Below, in pieces: positions 6,473-14,572 of a stretch of 24,693 bases of DNA; the stretch's first letter is position 1; the number at the start of each line of letters is the position of its first letter. Below the pieces are notes generated by a model. It did no database searches. It was not told the DNA's origin and saw only the letters and a list, made by a program, of their open reading frames with translations. The stretch is from JAHHLP01 sp041609895 (GTDB lineage: Bacteria > Bacteroidota > Rhodothermia > Rhodothermales > JABDKH01). The stretch covers positions 1 through 24,693 of the forward strand of contig JBFIPX010000028.1 in assembly GCA_041609895.1 (NCBI GenBank), given 5' to 3'. The position numbers were made by a program, and so were the translations under genes.

Positions 6473-7500
6473 AGGAGGCCTTGTCCATAGTAGCATCGGG
6501 CGCGCCTTTGAGCAGGAGTCAGGCCGCCGACGCGATGGGTCTGATCATGCGCGGCGAGGCCGGCCCCGAGGAGGTCGGCGGCTTCCTGGTGGGCGTCACC
6601 GCACGAGGACCAACCATCGACGAATTGACAGGGTTTACAGAGGTGCTGCGCGAGTTCGCCGTTCCTGTCGTTGTTGATGATGAGAACGCGATTGATTTGT
6701 GTGGCACGGGTGGCGATGGAGCCGGTCTGTTCAACGTCTCGACGGCGGCCGCCTTTGTGTGCGCCGGCGCCGGCTGCGTCGTAGCCAAGCATGGTAACCG
6801 CTCGATCTCATCGAAGTCCGGCTCTGCTGATGTACTGGAGGCACTGGGCGTTGAAGCAGCCTTGCCTGCGGGTGGCGTTGAACACTGCGTTCGCAAAACC
6901 GGTATCGGGTTCATGTTTGCCCCGCTTTTCCATCCCGCGATGAAGAACGTGATGCCGATCCGACGCGCTTTGGGTGTCAGAACCTTCTTCAATATGCTCG
7001 GACCGCTCTGCAATCCGGCGGGCGTTCGTCGCCAGCTGGTTGGCGCGTTCAGCGTGGTCGCCGCCGAAAAGATCGCGGGTGTTCTCGTGAAACTCGGGGC
7101 GGAACATGCGATCGTCGTCCACTCCGAAGATGGACTCGACGAGGTGTCGGTGTCGGCAGCCACAACGAAGTTTGACTATCGCCGACAAACCGCGGGGGAA
7201 GCGGTGCGTAGTACATTCGATCCGTCGAGTCTCGGTGTACGGCGTTTCGCAGTCGAAGAACTGCAGGGTTCGGGGGCAGAACACAACGCCAGGATGACCC
7301 TCGAAGTCTTTTCGGGATCTCCGGGAGGGCCGCGCGAGATCGTAGCGATTAATGCGGCTCATGGTATTGTCGCAGCGGGTAAGGCAGAATCGCTTGGCGA
7401 GGCTCTTGCGTTGGCCTACGAGAGTATTGACTCAGGAGCAGCCGCAGCGAAACTGAGTGCTCTTAGGGATGCTTCTGCGGAGGCAAAGCAGTCCGCATGA
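6469..7500 (+). CDS. trpD: Anthranilate phosphoribosyltransferase
   Basis: This enzyme transfers phosphoribose from PRPP to anthranilate, the second step of the pathway. It has 343 residues, the usual length. The PRPP/anthranilate-binding motifs are present: CGTGGDG (78-84), FNVST (88-92), KHGNRSISSKSGSADVLEALG (from 107) and the region MKNVMPIRRALGVRTFFNMLGPLCNP. The best start is TTG 6469, which overlaps the trpG stop as TTGA; no ATG lies nearby in frame before the conserved N-terminal helix. The gene ends in an ATGA overlap with trpC, giving a run of coupled genes from trpG through trpF. Confidence 0.96.
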   Translation: MKEALSIVASGAPLSRSQAADAMGLIMRGEAGPEEVGGFLVGVTARGPTIDELTGFTEVLREFAVPVVVDDENAIDLCGTGGDGAGLFNVSTAAAFVCAGAGCVVAKHGNRSISSKSGSADVLEALGVEAALPAGGVEHCVRKTGIGFMFAPLFHPAMKNVMPIRRALGVRTFFNMLGPLCNPAGVRRQLVGAFSVVAAEKIAGVLVKLGAEHAIVVHSEDGLDEVSVSAATTKFDYRRQTAGEAVRSTFDPSSLGVRRFAVEELQGSGAEHNARMTLEVFSGSPGGPREIVAINAAHGIVAAGKAESLGEALALAYESIDSGAAAAKLSALRDASAEAKQSA

Positions 7501-8315
7501 CCATTCTGGACGAAATCGTCGACCGAACAAGACACGACCTCCAGGACCGGCGGCGAAGAGTAGCTGAAAGTGAGCTTCGAGAGCAGTTGCATTTCAGTGA
7601 GGCACGCCGGCCCTTCGAGCCCGCCATCGCGCAGGAGGGACTCGGTGTAATCGCAGAGATCAAGCGAGCGTCGCCCAGCAGGGGTCTGATTCGCGAGAAG
7701 TTCAGCGTCGCCGAGATAGCGAGCCAGTACGAAGATGCCGGCGCAGCAGCTATTTCGGTTCTTACCGAACCACACTACTTCCAGGGGTCACTGGAAAACT
7801 TGAAGGCCGCGCGCGGAGCATCGTCGCTGCCGCTTCTGCGAAAAGACTTTATCGTCGATCCGTATCAGGTGGTCGAGGCCCGGGCGTTTGGCGCCGACGC
7901 CGTTCTGTTAATTGCCACCTGCCTCGAAGCCTCTCAGCTTCATGAGTTACTTCACGCATGCCGCGAGTTATCCGTGGCGCATCTGGTTGAAGTCTACTCC
8001 CCTCACGACTTGGACAAACTGGACTTTGACGAGGTACGGGTCCTCGGAGTGAACAGCCGCGACCTGAAGACGTTCGACGTAGACCTTCAAGCGGCAATGG
8101 ACGTTTTTCGGATTGTGCCCGATTCGATGATCCGGGTCGCAGAAAGCGGAATAAGCGACGAGGAAGATATCCGCACCGTCTTGCACGCAGGGGTAGATGC
8201 AATCCTTGTCGGGGAAGCGTTGATGCGTGCGTCACAACCCGGGGACGCCCTCCGCTCACTGCTGGAAGGGGCACGCGATCTCGCGACACAGGAAGGAATG
8301 GACGGGATGACATGA
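7497..8315 (+). CDS. trpC: Indole-3-glycerol phosphate synthase
   Basis: This TIM-barrel enzyme closes the indole ring by converting CdRP to indole-3-glycerol phosphate. It has 272 residues. The signature VIAEIKRASPSRGLI carries the catalytic lysine K56. E91 is in SVLTEPHYF and K116 is in LLRKDFIVDPYQ. The phosphate-binding end is seen in AESGISDEEDI and AILVGEALMRA. It starts at an ATG overlapping the trpD stop and ends in ATGA with trpF. It is a separate polypeptide from TrpF, unlike the fused enterobacterial enzyme. Confidence 0.96.
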   Translation: MTILDEIVDRTRHDLQDRRRRVAESELREQLHFSEARRPFEPAIAQEGLGVIAEIKRASPSRGLIREKFSVAEIASQYEDAGAAAISVLTEPHYFQGSLENLKAARGASSLPLLRKDFIVDPYQVVEARAFGADAVLLIATCLEASQLHELLHACRELSVAHLVEVYSPHDLDKLDFDEVRVLGVNSRDLKTFDVDLQAAMDVFRIVPDSMIRVAESGISDEEDIRTVLHAGVDAILVGEALMRASQPGDALRSLLEGARDLATQEGMDGMT

Positions 8316-8953
8316 ATCCGCGATTGAAGATTTGCGGTATAACCAACCTCGAAGACGCGCGATTCTGCGCGGCTGCGGGCGTGGATTACCTCGGCTTCGT
8401 CTTTCACAGGCAGAGTCTGCGCTATATCCCGCCGGAACATGCAAAGGACATCAACGAGTGGATCATCGGCCCTCAGTCTGTTGGCGTGTTTGTCGACGAG
8501 GATGTCGACGTCGTTAATCAAATCGCCGAGAGCGTCGGACTCGACCTGGTTCAGCTGCACGGAGAAGAATCAGTACACTTCTGTGAGCTGGTAGAACCTC
8601 CGGTGATCAAGGCGCTCGGCATCGCGCCCGACACGAGCGAGGACGATATATTTCGGGCCGCAAATAGATATCGTGGTGCGGCGCACTACCTGCTGCTGGA
8701 TTCTCGCGTCGACGGAAGATCCGGTGGGACGGGCGTCTCGTTCGACTGGCGCCTTGCCCGTACCGTTTGCCGGAGTCAGTCGGTATTCCTTGCGGGCGGC
8801 CTTCACGCGGGTAATGTATCGGAGGCGATTGAAACCGCCGGTCCATTCGGCATAGACGTGTCAAGCGGCGTCGAGTCGGAGCCGGGAAGAAAGGATTTTG
8901 ATCGGGTGACCGCGCTCGTGGACGCAATAACTCGGACACAAGCTGCCCCGTAG
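8312..8953 (+). CDS. trpF: Phosphoribosylanthranilate isomerase
   Basis: This 213-residue TIM-barrel isomerase converts phosphoribosylanthranilate to CdRP. The N-terminal motif LKICGITNLEDA holds the catalytic cysteine C8. Further landmarks are DYLGFVFHRQSLRYI, LVQLHGEE (79-86), LLLDSRVDGRSGGTG with the general-acid Asp, and the phosphate-binding end FLAGGLHAGNV and GIDVSSGVE. Its start overlaps the trpC stop (ATGA), and its stop lies 6 bases before trpB. In the gene order it acts before TrpC in the pathway, as is common in trp operons. Confidence 0.95.
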   Translation: MNPRLKICGITNLEDARFCAAAGVDYLGFVFHRQSLRYIPPEHAKDINEWIIGPQSVGVFVDEDVDVVNQIAESVGLDLVQLHGEESVHFCELVEPPVIKALGIAPDTSEDDIFRAANRYRGAAHYLLLDSRVDGRSGGTGVSFDWRLARTVCRSQSVFLAGGLHAGNVSEAIETAGPFGIDVSSGVESEPGRKDFDRVTALVDAITRTQAAP

Positions 8954-8959
8954 TGCCGC

Positions 8960-10153
8960 ATGAAGACGCAGTCGCACAGCACCGCTTTGCCAGACGCGAA
9001 AGGCCGGTTCGGCCGCTTTGGGGGTCGATTCGTCCCCGAGATTCTCATTCCTGCACTTGACGAGGTCAATACGGCTTTCCGAAATGCGGTTGCGGATGAA
9101 TCTTTTTCGGCCGAGTACCACGGTCTGTTGAGCGAGTATGTAGGACGCCCGACGCCGCTCACCTTTGCGCCACGATTGTCAGCCAAACTGGGCGGCGGGC
9201 GCATCTACCTGAAGCGTGAAGATCTGTGTCATACCGGGGCGCATAAGATCAACAATACCGTAGGTCAGATTCTGCTAGCTCGGCAGATGGGGAAATCGCG
9301 CATTATTGCTGAAACGGGAGCAGGGCAGCACGGCGTAGCGACTGCCACGGTCTGCGCGCGCTTCGGAATGAAGTGCATCGTCTATATGGGCGAGGAAGAC
9401 GTTGAGAGGCAGCGACTAAACGTGCTTCGGATGAAGTTGCTGGGCGCGGAGGTGCGTCCGGTATCGAGCGGAAGCAAGACGCTGAAGGATGCCACAAACG
9501 AAGCCATCCGAGACTGGGTCACTAACGTTCATGATACGTTCTACATCATTGGGTCGGCCGTCGGGCCTCATCCGTATCCGGCGATGGTCCGGGAATTTCA
9601 ACGAGTGATCGGAGATGAGACACGGACGCAAATAGCTGAAGTTGAGAACAAGTTGCCAGACGCTGTCGTCGCGTGTGTGGGCGGTGGCTCAAATGCCATC
9701 GGCATCTTCGCCGCGTTCATACAGGACGAAGTTTCGTTGTACGGCGTGGAGGCTTCAGGTGAAGGACTAGACGGCCGGCACGCGGCCACGCTGACTGCCG
9801 GCCAACCGGGCGTCCTGCACGGCGCACTCTCGTATTTGCTGCAGGACGAGGAGGGACAGGTATCGCTTGCCCATTCCATCTCTGCCGGACTCGACTACCC
9901 GGGAGTCGGTCCCGAACACGCATACCTAAAGGAGTCAGGGAGAGTCACATACGTCTCTGCCACGGATACTGAAGCCATAGTCGGCGTCCGGCTTCTTTCA
10001 GAGACGGAGGGCATCATTCCCGCTCTCGAAACCGCTCACGCGGTTGCCTTCCTTCAGGATCTCGCTCCGAAGCTCGACCGTGAGCAAGTCGTCGTTGTCA
10101 ACTGCAGCGGTCGAGGGGATAAGGACATGGAAACTATCTCAGCAAATCTGTAG
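8960..10153 (+). CDS. trpB: Tryptophan synthase beta chain
   Basis: This PLP enzyme condenses indole with serine to form Trp. It has 397 residues, typical of the TrpB1 type that partners TrpA. The N-terminus contains GRFGRFGGRFVPE. The PLP lysine is K96 in KREDLCHTGAHKINN, the ammonia/indole tunnel region follows in AETGAGQHGVATA, and the PLP phosphate loop GGGSNAIG starts at residue 241. The C-terminal serine-rich site NCSGRGDKD is present. It is followed 7 bases later by trpA, as usual for the two subunits of the complex. Confidence 0.97.
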   Translation: MKTQSHSTALPDAKGRFGRFGGRFVPEILIPALDEVNTAFRNAVADESFSAEYHGLLSEYVGRPTPLTFAPRLSAKLGGGRIYLKREDLCHTGAHKINNTVGQILLARQMGKSRIIAETGAGQHGVATATVCARFGMKCIVYMGEEDVERQRLNVLRMKLLGAEVRPVSSGSKTLKDATNEAIRDWVTNVHDTFYIIGSAVGPHPYPAMVREFQRVIGDETRTQIAEVENKLPDAVVACVGGGSNAIGIFAAFIQDEVSLYGVEASGEGLDGRHAATLTAGQPGVLHGALSYLLQDEEGQVSLAHSISAGLDYPGVGPEHAYLKESGRVTYVSATDTEAIVGVRLLSETEGIIPALETAHAVAFLQDLAPKLDREQVVVVNCSGRGDKDMETISANL

Positions 10154-10160
10154 CGGTTGG

Positions 10161-10970
10161 ATGAATCGCCTTACCAACCGCCTAACACAACTACAGTCCG
10201 AAGAAAGGAAGGCCATGGGCATCTTTGTGACCTGCGGCTTTCCTACGATCGCCGATACCGTTCCGCTGATGCACGCAATAGACCGCGGCGGCGCTGACTT
10301 CATCGAGCTGGGAATGCCGTTCAGCGATCCCCTCGCTGAAGGAAAACCGATACAGCACGCAAGCGAAGTAGCGCTGGCCAACGGCGTCAACCTGTCGACT
10401 GCTTTGGCTGCGGTCCGGTTGTTTCGCGAGACGTCGGATACGCCCGTTCTCCTGATGGGATACGTCAATCCGATTCTTCGGTACGGTGAAGCGCAGTTCT
10501 GTGAGGAGGCATCGGCGGCGGGAGTCGATGGCTTGATTCTACCGGACCTGCCACCCGATGAATCCGCCATCGTCGCAGGGTCAGCAGCAAAGCACGGGCT
10601 GGCAATGGTGTATCTCGTAGCACCCAACACGCCTCCAGAACGAATCAGACGCATCGGCGACCTTGCGACCGGCTTTGTTTACGCCGTGTCATTTACCGGC
10701 CTTACCGGCGCCCCGCTCGACACATCAGGTTCGGTCCAGAAGTACCTCAACGAGACGCGCGCGTTGATCCGCCAGCCGCTGCTCGTAGGGTTCGGGATCG
10801 CCAACGCGGAAGACGCTCGAAAGATGACGAGGCATACCGATGGCTTCATTGTAGGCTCGGCCCTGGTCAGAAGGATCGACGCGCTCTGGTCCAACGACTC
10901 AGTTGAAAGCAAGGCACGAACCGAGCAGGTTGAATCGTTTATACGCAGTCTTAGACCCGAAAGCGGCTAG
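10161..10970 (+). CDS. trpA: Tryptophan synthase alpha chain
   Basis: This 269-residue TIM-barrel subunit cleaves indole-3-glycerol phosphate to indole and passes it to TrpB. The chosen ATG at 10161 gives an N-terminus that aligns without gaps to E. coli TrpA (T24, G26, P28, E49). Catalytic E49 is present in FIELGMPFSDP. The second catalytic acid, D60 in E. coli (LADG), is glutamate here (LAEG). DGLILPDLPPDE and the flexible loop SFTGLTGA are also seen, and the phosphate site is in GFGIANAEDA and FIVGSALV. The frame extends upstream into trpB, but that part is out of frame with trpB and not conserved. It is the last gene before a hairpin. Confidence 0.96.
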   Translation: MNRLTNRLTQLQSEERKAMGIFVTCGFPTIADTVPLMHAIDRGGADFIELGMPFSDPLAEGKPIQHASEVALANGVNLSTALAAVRLFRETSDTPVLLMGYVNPILRYGEAQFCEEASAAGVDGLILPDLPPDESAIVAGSAAKHGLAMVYLVAPNTPPERIRRIGDLATGFVYAVSFTGLTGAPLDTSGSVQKYLNETRALIRQPLLVGFGIANAEDARKMTRHTDGFIVGSALVRRIDALWSNDSVESKARTEQVESFIRSLRPESG

Positions 10971-10985
10971 AACACCAGCATCCGG

Positions 10986-11016
10986 GTCGCGTTAATGGAA
11001 ACGCGACGATCTTTGT
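10986..11016 (+). terminator. Hairpin after trpA, probable end of the trp operon
   Basis: GTCGCGTT (10986-10993) pairs perfectly with AACGCGAC (11000-11007) around a 6-base loop. The bases that follow (GATCTTTGT) contain only a short T run, so termination may be partial and some read-through into the lipoprotein genes is possible. Confidence 0.5.
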
Positions 11017-11030
11017 AATCGGAACGAAAT

Positions 11031-12176
11031 ATGGACACAATGGCAAGACCGAACTCCTGGAGGACGAGTGTGAGTTCGGCGATCGGACTGATGATCGCGA
11101 CAACCCTCGCGCTGGTCGGGTGCAGTGAGATCAGCTATCGCCCGTCCGCCATCGGCCAGACAGGTGAGGTGGTGGTTGTGATGGACTCGGCGCTCTGGAA
11201 TGGACAACCCGGGGACGTCCTGCGTGAGGAGCTTGGGAGGTACATCATGACGCTTCCCAACCCCGAGCCTATGTTTTCCATAACACACGAGCCTCTGGAG
11301 TCCCAGGCTGTCGTCGACCGCGTCACCGCACGCAAGAACGTCGTCTTTGCAGCAGCGTTGTCCGACACGTCGACGGAATCACGGTTCGTTCGCGCTGCAT
11401 TTTCTCCTGATGCACAGGCAACGATTGAAGACGGTCAGAGCGCATTCGTAGAGCGGCAAGATGTATGGAGGCGCAATCAGCAGGTAGTGTACCTCGCCGC
11501 CCCGGACAAAGGTGATTTAACAGAACTGATCCGTGACTCGGGGTCGGAGATGCGATCCTCCTTCAATCTTGCTGAGCGGCAACGACTTCAACGGGACATG
11601 TTCGACAAGGGGCGGCAGTTTGATCTCGAGGATTCTCTTCTGGCGGGTCATGATTTCGCAATTCAAGTGCAGCACGATTATTTGATCGCGATCGACACGA
11701 CCAACTTCGTCTACCTGCGTCGCATCCTGTCTGATACCTGGCGAAGCATCTTCGTCTACTATGAGGATTATGCTGATCCCATGGCGCTGACGCCCGAGTG
11801 GATCTATCAGAAGCGCGATTCGCTCGGCCAGCTCTACCTTCTGGGCAACGCTGGTGGCTTCGTTCAGATTGACCGACGCCGACCGCTAGAGGCCGAGAAT
11901 GTTGACTTCCTGGATCGGTATGGGTTCGAGGTCCGAGGGCTGTGGCACCTCGTTGGCCCGGATAGCGAGGGAGAGATCGTGTCGTACGGCGCCGGCGGTC
12001 CATTCCTCACGTACGCATTCTATGATGAGGAGACTGGGCGCAACTACCTAATAGATGGGATGGTTTTTGCTCCCGGATTCGACAAACGCGAGTTTCTCCG
12101 ACAGCTGGAGGTGATCGCGCACACATTCAAGTCCCGAACCGAGCTTGAGCCGCCCCAGATTGCGGCCGCGGAGTGA
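11031..12176 (+). CDS. DUF4837-family putative lipoprotein
   Basis: This 381-residue protein has an N-terminal signal of the lipoprotein type: a basic start, a hydrophobic stretch at about 18-30 and the lipobox LVGC (28-31), predicting lipidation at C31. The mature part begins with the DUF4837 pattern: a short linker, then GEVVVVMDSALWNGQPGDVLREEL, then LPNPEPMFSITHEP and a conserved RKNVVF segment. The C-terminal half has the aromatic-rich YYEDYADP and VHLVGPDSE-like region ending in a short acidic tail. The family is known from Bacteroidota and has no established function. Start ATG 11031 or ATG 11040 are both possible. The stop overlaps the DUF4296 start (TGATG), so the two probably form one unit. 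Confidence 0.8.
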   Translation: MDTMARPNSWRTSVSSAIGLMIATTLALVGCSEISYRPSAIGQTGEVVVVMDSALWNGQPGDVLREELGRYIMTLPNPEPMFSITHEPLESQAVVDRVTARKNVVFAAALSDTSTESRFVRAAFSPDAQATIEDGQSAFVERQDVWRRNQQVVYLAAPDKGDLTELIRDSGSEMRSSFNLAERQRLQRDMFDKGRQFDLEDSLLAGHDFAIQVQHDYLIAIDTTNFVYLRRILSDTWRSIFVYYEDYADPMALTPEWIYQKRDSLGQLYLLGNAGGFVQIDRRRPLEAENVDFLDRYGFEVRGLWHLVGPDSEGEIVSYGAGGPFLTYAFYDEETGRNYLIDGMVFAPGFDKREFLRQLEVIAHTFKSRTELEPPQIAAAE

Positions 12177-12538
12177 TGGCACGCAGACGAATCGTCTTGC
12201 CCCTTCTCTCGATGATGGCCGGCACCACCATTGCCTGCCTCGCGACAGCATGCAGCGGGGTTGGTTCGCCCATGGAGCCTGAACGTTTTGTGGCCGTCCT
12301 CGTCGATCTACACCTCACGGAGTCGCGGCGTGAGATCGTTGGTGACATGCCGCCAGCTACGCGCGACTCCATATTAGAATCTCACGACGTGTCCGAAGCG
12401 CAGTATGAACGTTCGGTCAGATACTACACCGAGCGCCCTGAGGAATATCTGCAACTGTACAATGCCGTGATCGACAGCCTGTCGGCCGAACTGGGCGAGT
12501 TGGAAGAATCGGGGGACGTCGAGTTGATTGACCGTTAG
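12176..12538 (+). CDS. DUF4296-family small exported protein
   Basis: This 120-residue protein has an N-terminal export signal (MARRRIVLPLLSMMAG, hydrophobic to about residue 25) ending in LATAC at 22-26, a non-ideal lipobox. The body matches the DUF4296 pattern: PERFVAVLVDLHLTES, a break, then SILESHDVSEAQYERSVRYYTERPEEYLQLYNAVIDSL, a helical domain in which a Tyr-Tyr-x-x-x-Pro segment is typical. Function is unknown; the family occurs in Bacteroidota. I use ATG 12176, overlapping the DUF4837 stop; a GTG at 12173 would add one residue. Its TAG directly abuts the recQ stop on the other strand with no base between them. Confidence 0.75.
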   Translation: MARRRIVLPLLSMMAGTTIACLATACSGVGSPMEPERFVAVLVDLHLTESRREIVGDMPPATRDSILESHDVSEAQYERSVRYYTERPEEYLQLYNAVIDSLSAELGELEESGDVELIDR

Positions 12539-14518
12539 TCAGTCGAGCGTCGTTGCGAGTTCTGTCAACTCGAAAGAGCCGTCGAGATCAGGCGAGGTTC
12601 GCACATAGCCTTCTCGAATAAGCCAGTCGAGACATTGGGCAATTGCCGCCTCTTCCGCGCCGGCAGACGACAACCATTCTTTGCGCGGTTTCCCGGCCTT
12701 TATGAGCGAGAGGACCTCGCGCGCGAGACCTTCTCGTTCCGCCGCGGACGGTTCGTCGGCATTGCGATCAATGCATACATCACACCGTCCACATTGCGGT
12801 ACCGGTGTTTCTCCAAAGAATGCCAGCAGGTATTCGCGTCGGCAGGAGCGCGCGTTCGCGTAAGAGATTATCTCGCGCAACCGCTTCACTCCGGCGCGGC
12901 GGGCCTGTCGCAGCTTCCGCTTATCCAGTGCGAGACGCTGATGCCTCACCTCACTCAATACGAAGATCGTGCCTTCGGTCGCCGGTCGCCAGTCGATCGA
13001 TCCTGTTTCGGACAGGTAATCGAAAGCAGTCGTGACGTCCGATGCTGCCAAGCCGGTTTGTTCGGCGACCGTGTCAATGCTAACGCGAGCCCACGAGCGC
13101 CCGGAATCCATTAGCCGCTCGTTTCGCAGCACCCATGTGGCAACCTGGGCAACGGACTGATCCGAATCCACAACGGCCAAGTCGCGGATGGCCAACAGGT
13201 TGCGGATCAGCAGGAAGCCGCTGACATCACGATCATCTACCAACGAAATGACCCCCTGTCGATCGAGGTATGCGAGAGCACCCCGAACATCCGCGGCGTC
13301 GCACGAGGCTGCATGCGATGTCGCGTCCTCCATTACGATGGACGGACCGTCCCCCAGCGCACCCACTGGTATTTTCGCGATGCTGCAGACAGCGTTGTAG
13401 ACGGCGCGGATGGTGGCAACTTCCGGGTAAGACCTTCGGATAAGGGCCCGCTGAACAGCGTCGTCACCATCGTTGTAGAGCAGCACGGCGTAAGATTTTC
13501 GGCCGTCGCGACCGGCCCGGCCCGCCTCCTGGTAGTAAGCCTCGAGACTACTCGGAATGCCCACATGAAGGACAAATCGAACGTCAGGCTTGTCGATGCC
13601 CATCCCGAAAGCACTCGTCGCCGTTATTACACGAATCTCTCCACTCATCCACCTGTTTTGGCGGTCATCCCGCACGTGTCGAGGAATGCCGGCATGGTAT
13701 GCTTCGGTGGGCACGCCCTGATGGCCCAGCCAGTCCGCCCACTGCTCCGCGTCGCGCCGTGTGGCCGCATACAAGATTCCCGAACCGGAGACGCCCCGTA
13801 CCACCGATTCCACACGCTGCCGCTTGTTCTGATTTCGAAAGACGGACCAGACAATGTTGGGTCGGTCGAAGCCGCCCGCCACTTGAATCGGACGATTCAG
13901 GCGCAGAGCAGTGATGATATCGCGACGCACTGCCGGAGTCGCGGTCGCGGTAAGGGCAACCACGGGCGGGCGACCCAACGCCTCCAAAGCATCGGCGATC
14001 TCGAGATAGGCAGGCCGGAAGCTGTGACCCCACTCGCTGATGCAGTGGGCTTCGTCAACCGCTACGGTTTGGATCGCCAGTGCCCGACAGCGCTCAAGAA
14101 ACACTTCGCTGCGCAATCGCTCGGGCGAGACATACAGGAGTCGGTACTTTCCAAAGCGTGCGTCGGTAAGCCGCTGATCGGACTCGCGAAAACCCGTTGC
14201 GCTGTCGATTGCCGTCGCCGCCACCCCTTTCCGGGCAAGCGACTCAACCTGATCTCGCATCAACGCGATAATCGGGGAGATCACGAGCGTGAGGCCGGAC
14301 GCCATCACTGCCGGCAGTTGATAACAAATCGACTTGCCCGTCCCGGTAGGCAGTACGCCAACCACGTCGACGCCCCTGCAGACAGCCTCAATGATCGGCC
14401 ACTGACCCTCACGAAACGACCCGTGCCCCCAGTGATCACTCAGCACAGCCTCGGCTTTCCGGCGCGACGGATTCGATTCGTATTTTACCGATGTAGGCGC
14501 TGCCACGGACACTACCAT
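12539..14518 (-). CDS. recQ: RecQ-family ATP-dependent DNA helicase
   Basis: RecQ helicases unwind 3'-tailed and recombination-intermediate DNA. From ATG 14518 the protein has 659 residues. The Q-motif is FREGQ (35-39), Walker A is PTGTGKS (57-63), motif II is DEAHCISEWGHSFRP (from 155), then TATATP, the second RecA domain with ATSAFGMGIDKPDVR and motif VI YQEAGRAGRDG. The RecQ zinc site follows as CRREYLLAFFGE and CGRCDVC. After it lies a short helical or winged-helix tail rather than a recognisable HRDC domain. A GTG at 14572 would add 18 residues but would butt against the glycosyltransferase start and include a dyad, so I prefer the ATG. Its stop abuts the convergent DUF4296 gene. Confidence 0.93.
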   Translation of the reverse strand: MVVSVAAPTSVKYESNPSRRKAEAVLSDHWGHGSFREGQWPIIEAVCRGVDVVGVLPTGTGKSICYQLPAVMASGLTLVISPIIALMRDQVESLARKGVAATAIDSATGFRESDQRLTDARFGKYRLLYVSPERLRSEVFLERCRALAIQTVAVDEAHCISEWGHSFRPAYLEIADALEALGRPPVVALTATATPAVRRDIITALRLNRPIQVAGGFDRPNIVWSVFRNQNKRQRVESVVRGVSGSGILYAATRRDAEQWADWLGHQGVPTEAYHAGIPRHVRDDRQNRWMSGEIRVITATSAFGMGIDKPDVRFVLHVGIPSSLEAYYQEAGRAGRDGRKSYAVLLYNDGDDAVQRALIRRSYPEVATIRAVYNAVCSIAKIPVGALGDGPSIVMEDATSHAASCDAADVRGALAYLDRQGVISLVDDRDVSGFLLIRNLLAIRDLAVVDSDQSVAQVATWVLRNERLMDSGRSWARVSIDTVAEQTGLAASDVTTAFDYLSETGSIDWRPATEGTIFVLSEVRHQRLALDKRKLRQARRAGVKRLREIISYANARSCRREYLLAFFGETPVPQCGRCDVCIDRNADEPSAAEREGLAREVLSLIKAGKPRKEWLSSAGAEEAAIAQCLDWLIREGYVRTSPDLDGSFELTELATTLD

Positions 14519-14522
14519 TCTT

Positions 14523-14556
14523 CGTGGCGAGGGACTACTACCCTTGCCTCGCCACG
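14523..14556. repeat. Perfect 10-bp inverted repeat between divergent recQ and glycosyltransferase genes
   Basis: CGTGGCGAGG (14523-14532) is exactly inverted as CCTCGCCACG (14547-14556) with a 14-base spacer. It fills most of the 54-base gap between the recQ ATG and the glycosyltransferase ATG. It could be an operator for a dimeric regulator or an RNA hairpin in one of the leaders. It does not resemble the LexA box CTGT-N8-ACAG. Confidence 0.8.
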
Positions 14557-14572
14557 CAACCACACGGCCCAC

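Noticed and set aside
10044..10160. An N-terminal extension of TrpA by 39 codons
   Set aside because: The extension lies inside trpB in another frame. The protein aligns to known TrpA only from ATG 10161.
12557..12573. A small hairpin CGAGTT / AACTCG near the DUF4296-recQ junction as a terminator
   Set aside because: It has only 6 pairs, lies inside the recQ coding end, and has no T run on either strand.
13313..14572. A 420-codon open frame on the plus strand upstream of the glycosyltransferase, in the same frame
   Set aside because: It is antisense to recQ, whose helicase motifs are unmistakable. The translation shows no domain and low-complexity basic composition, so it is a high-GC shadow frame.
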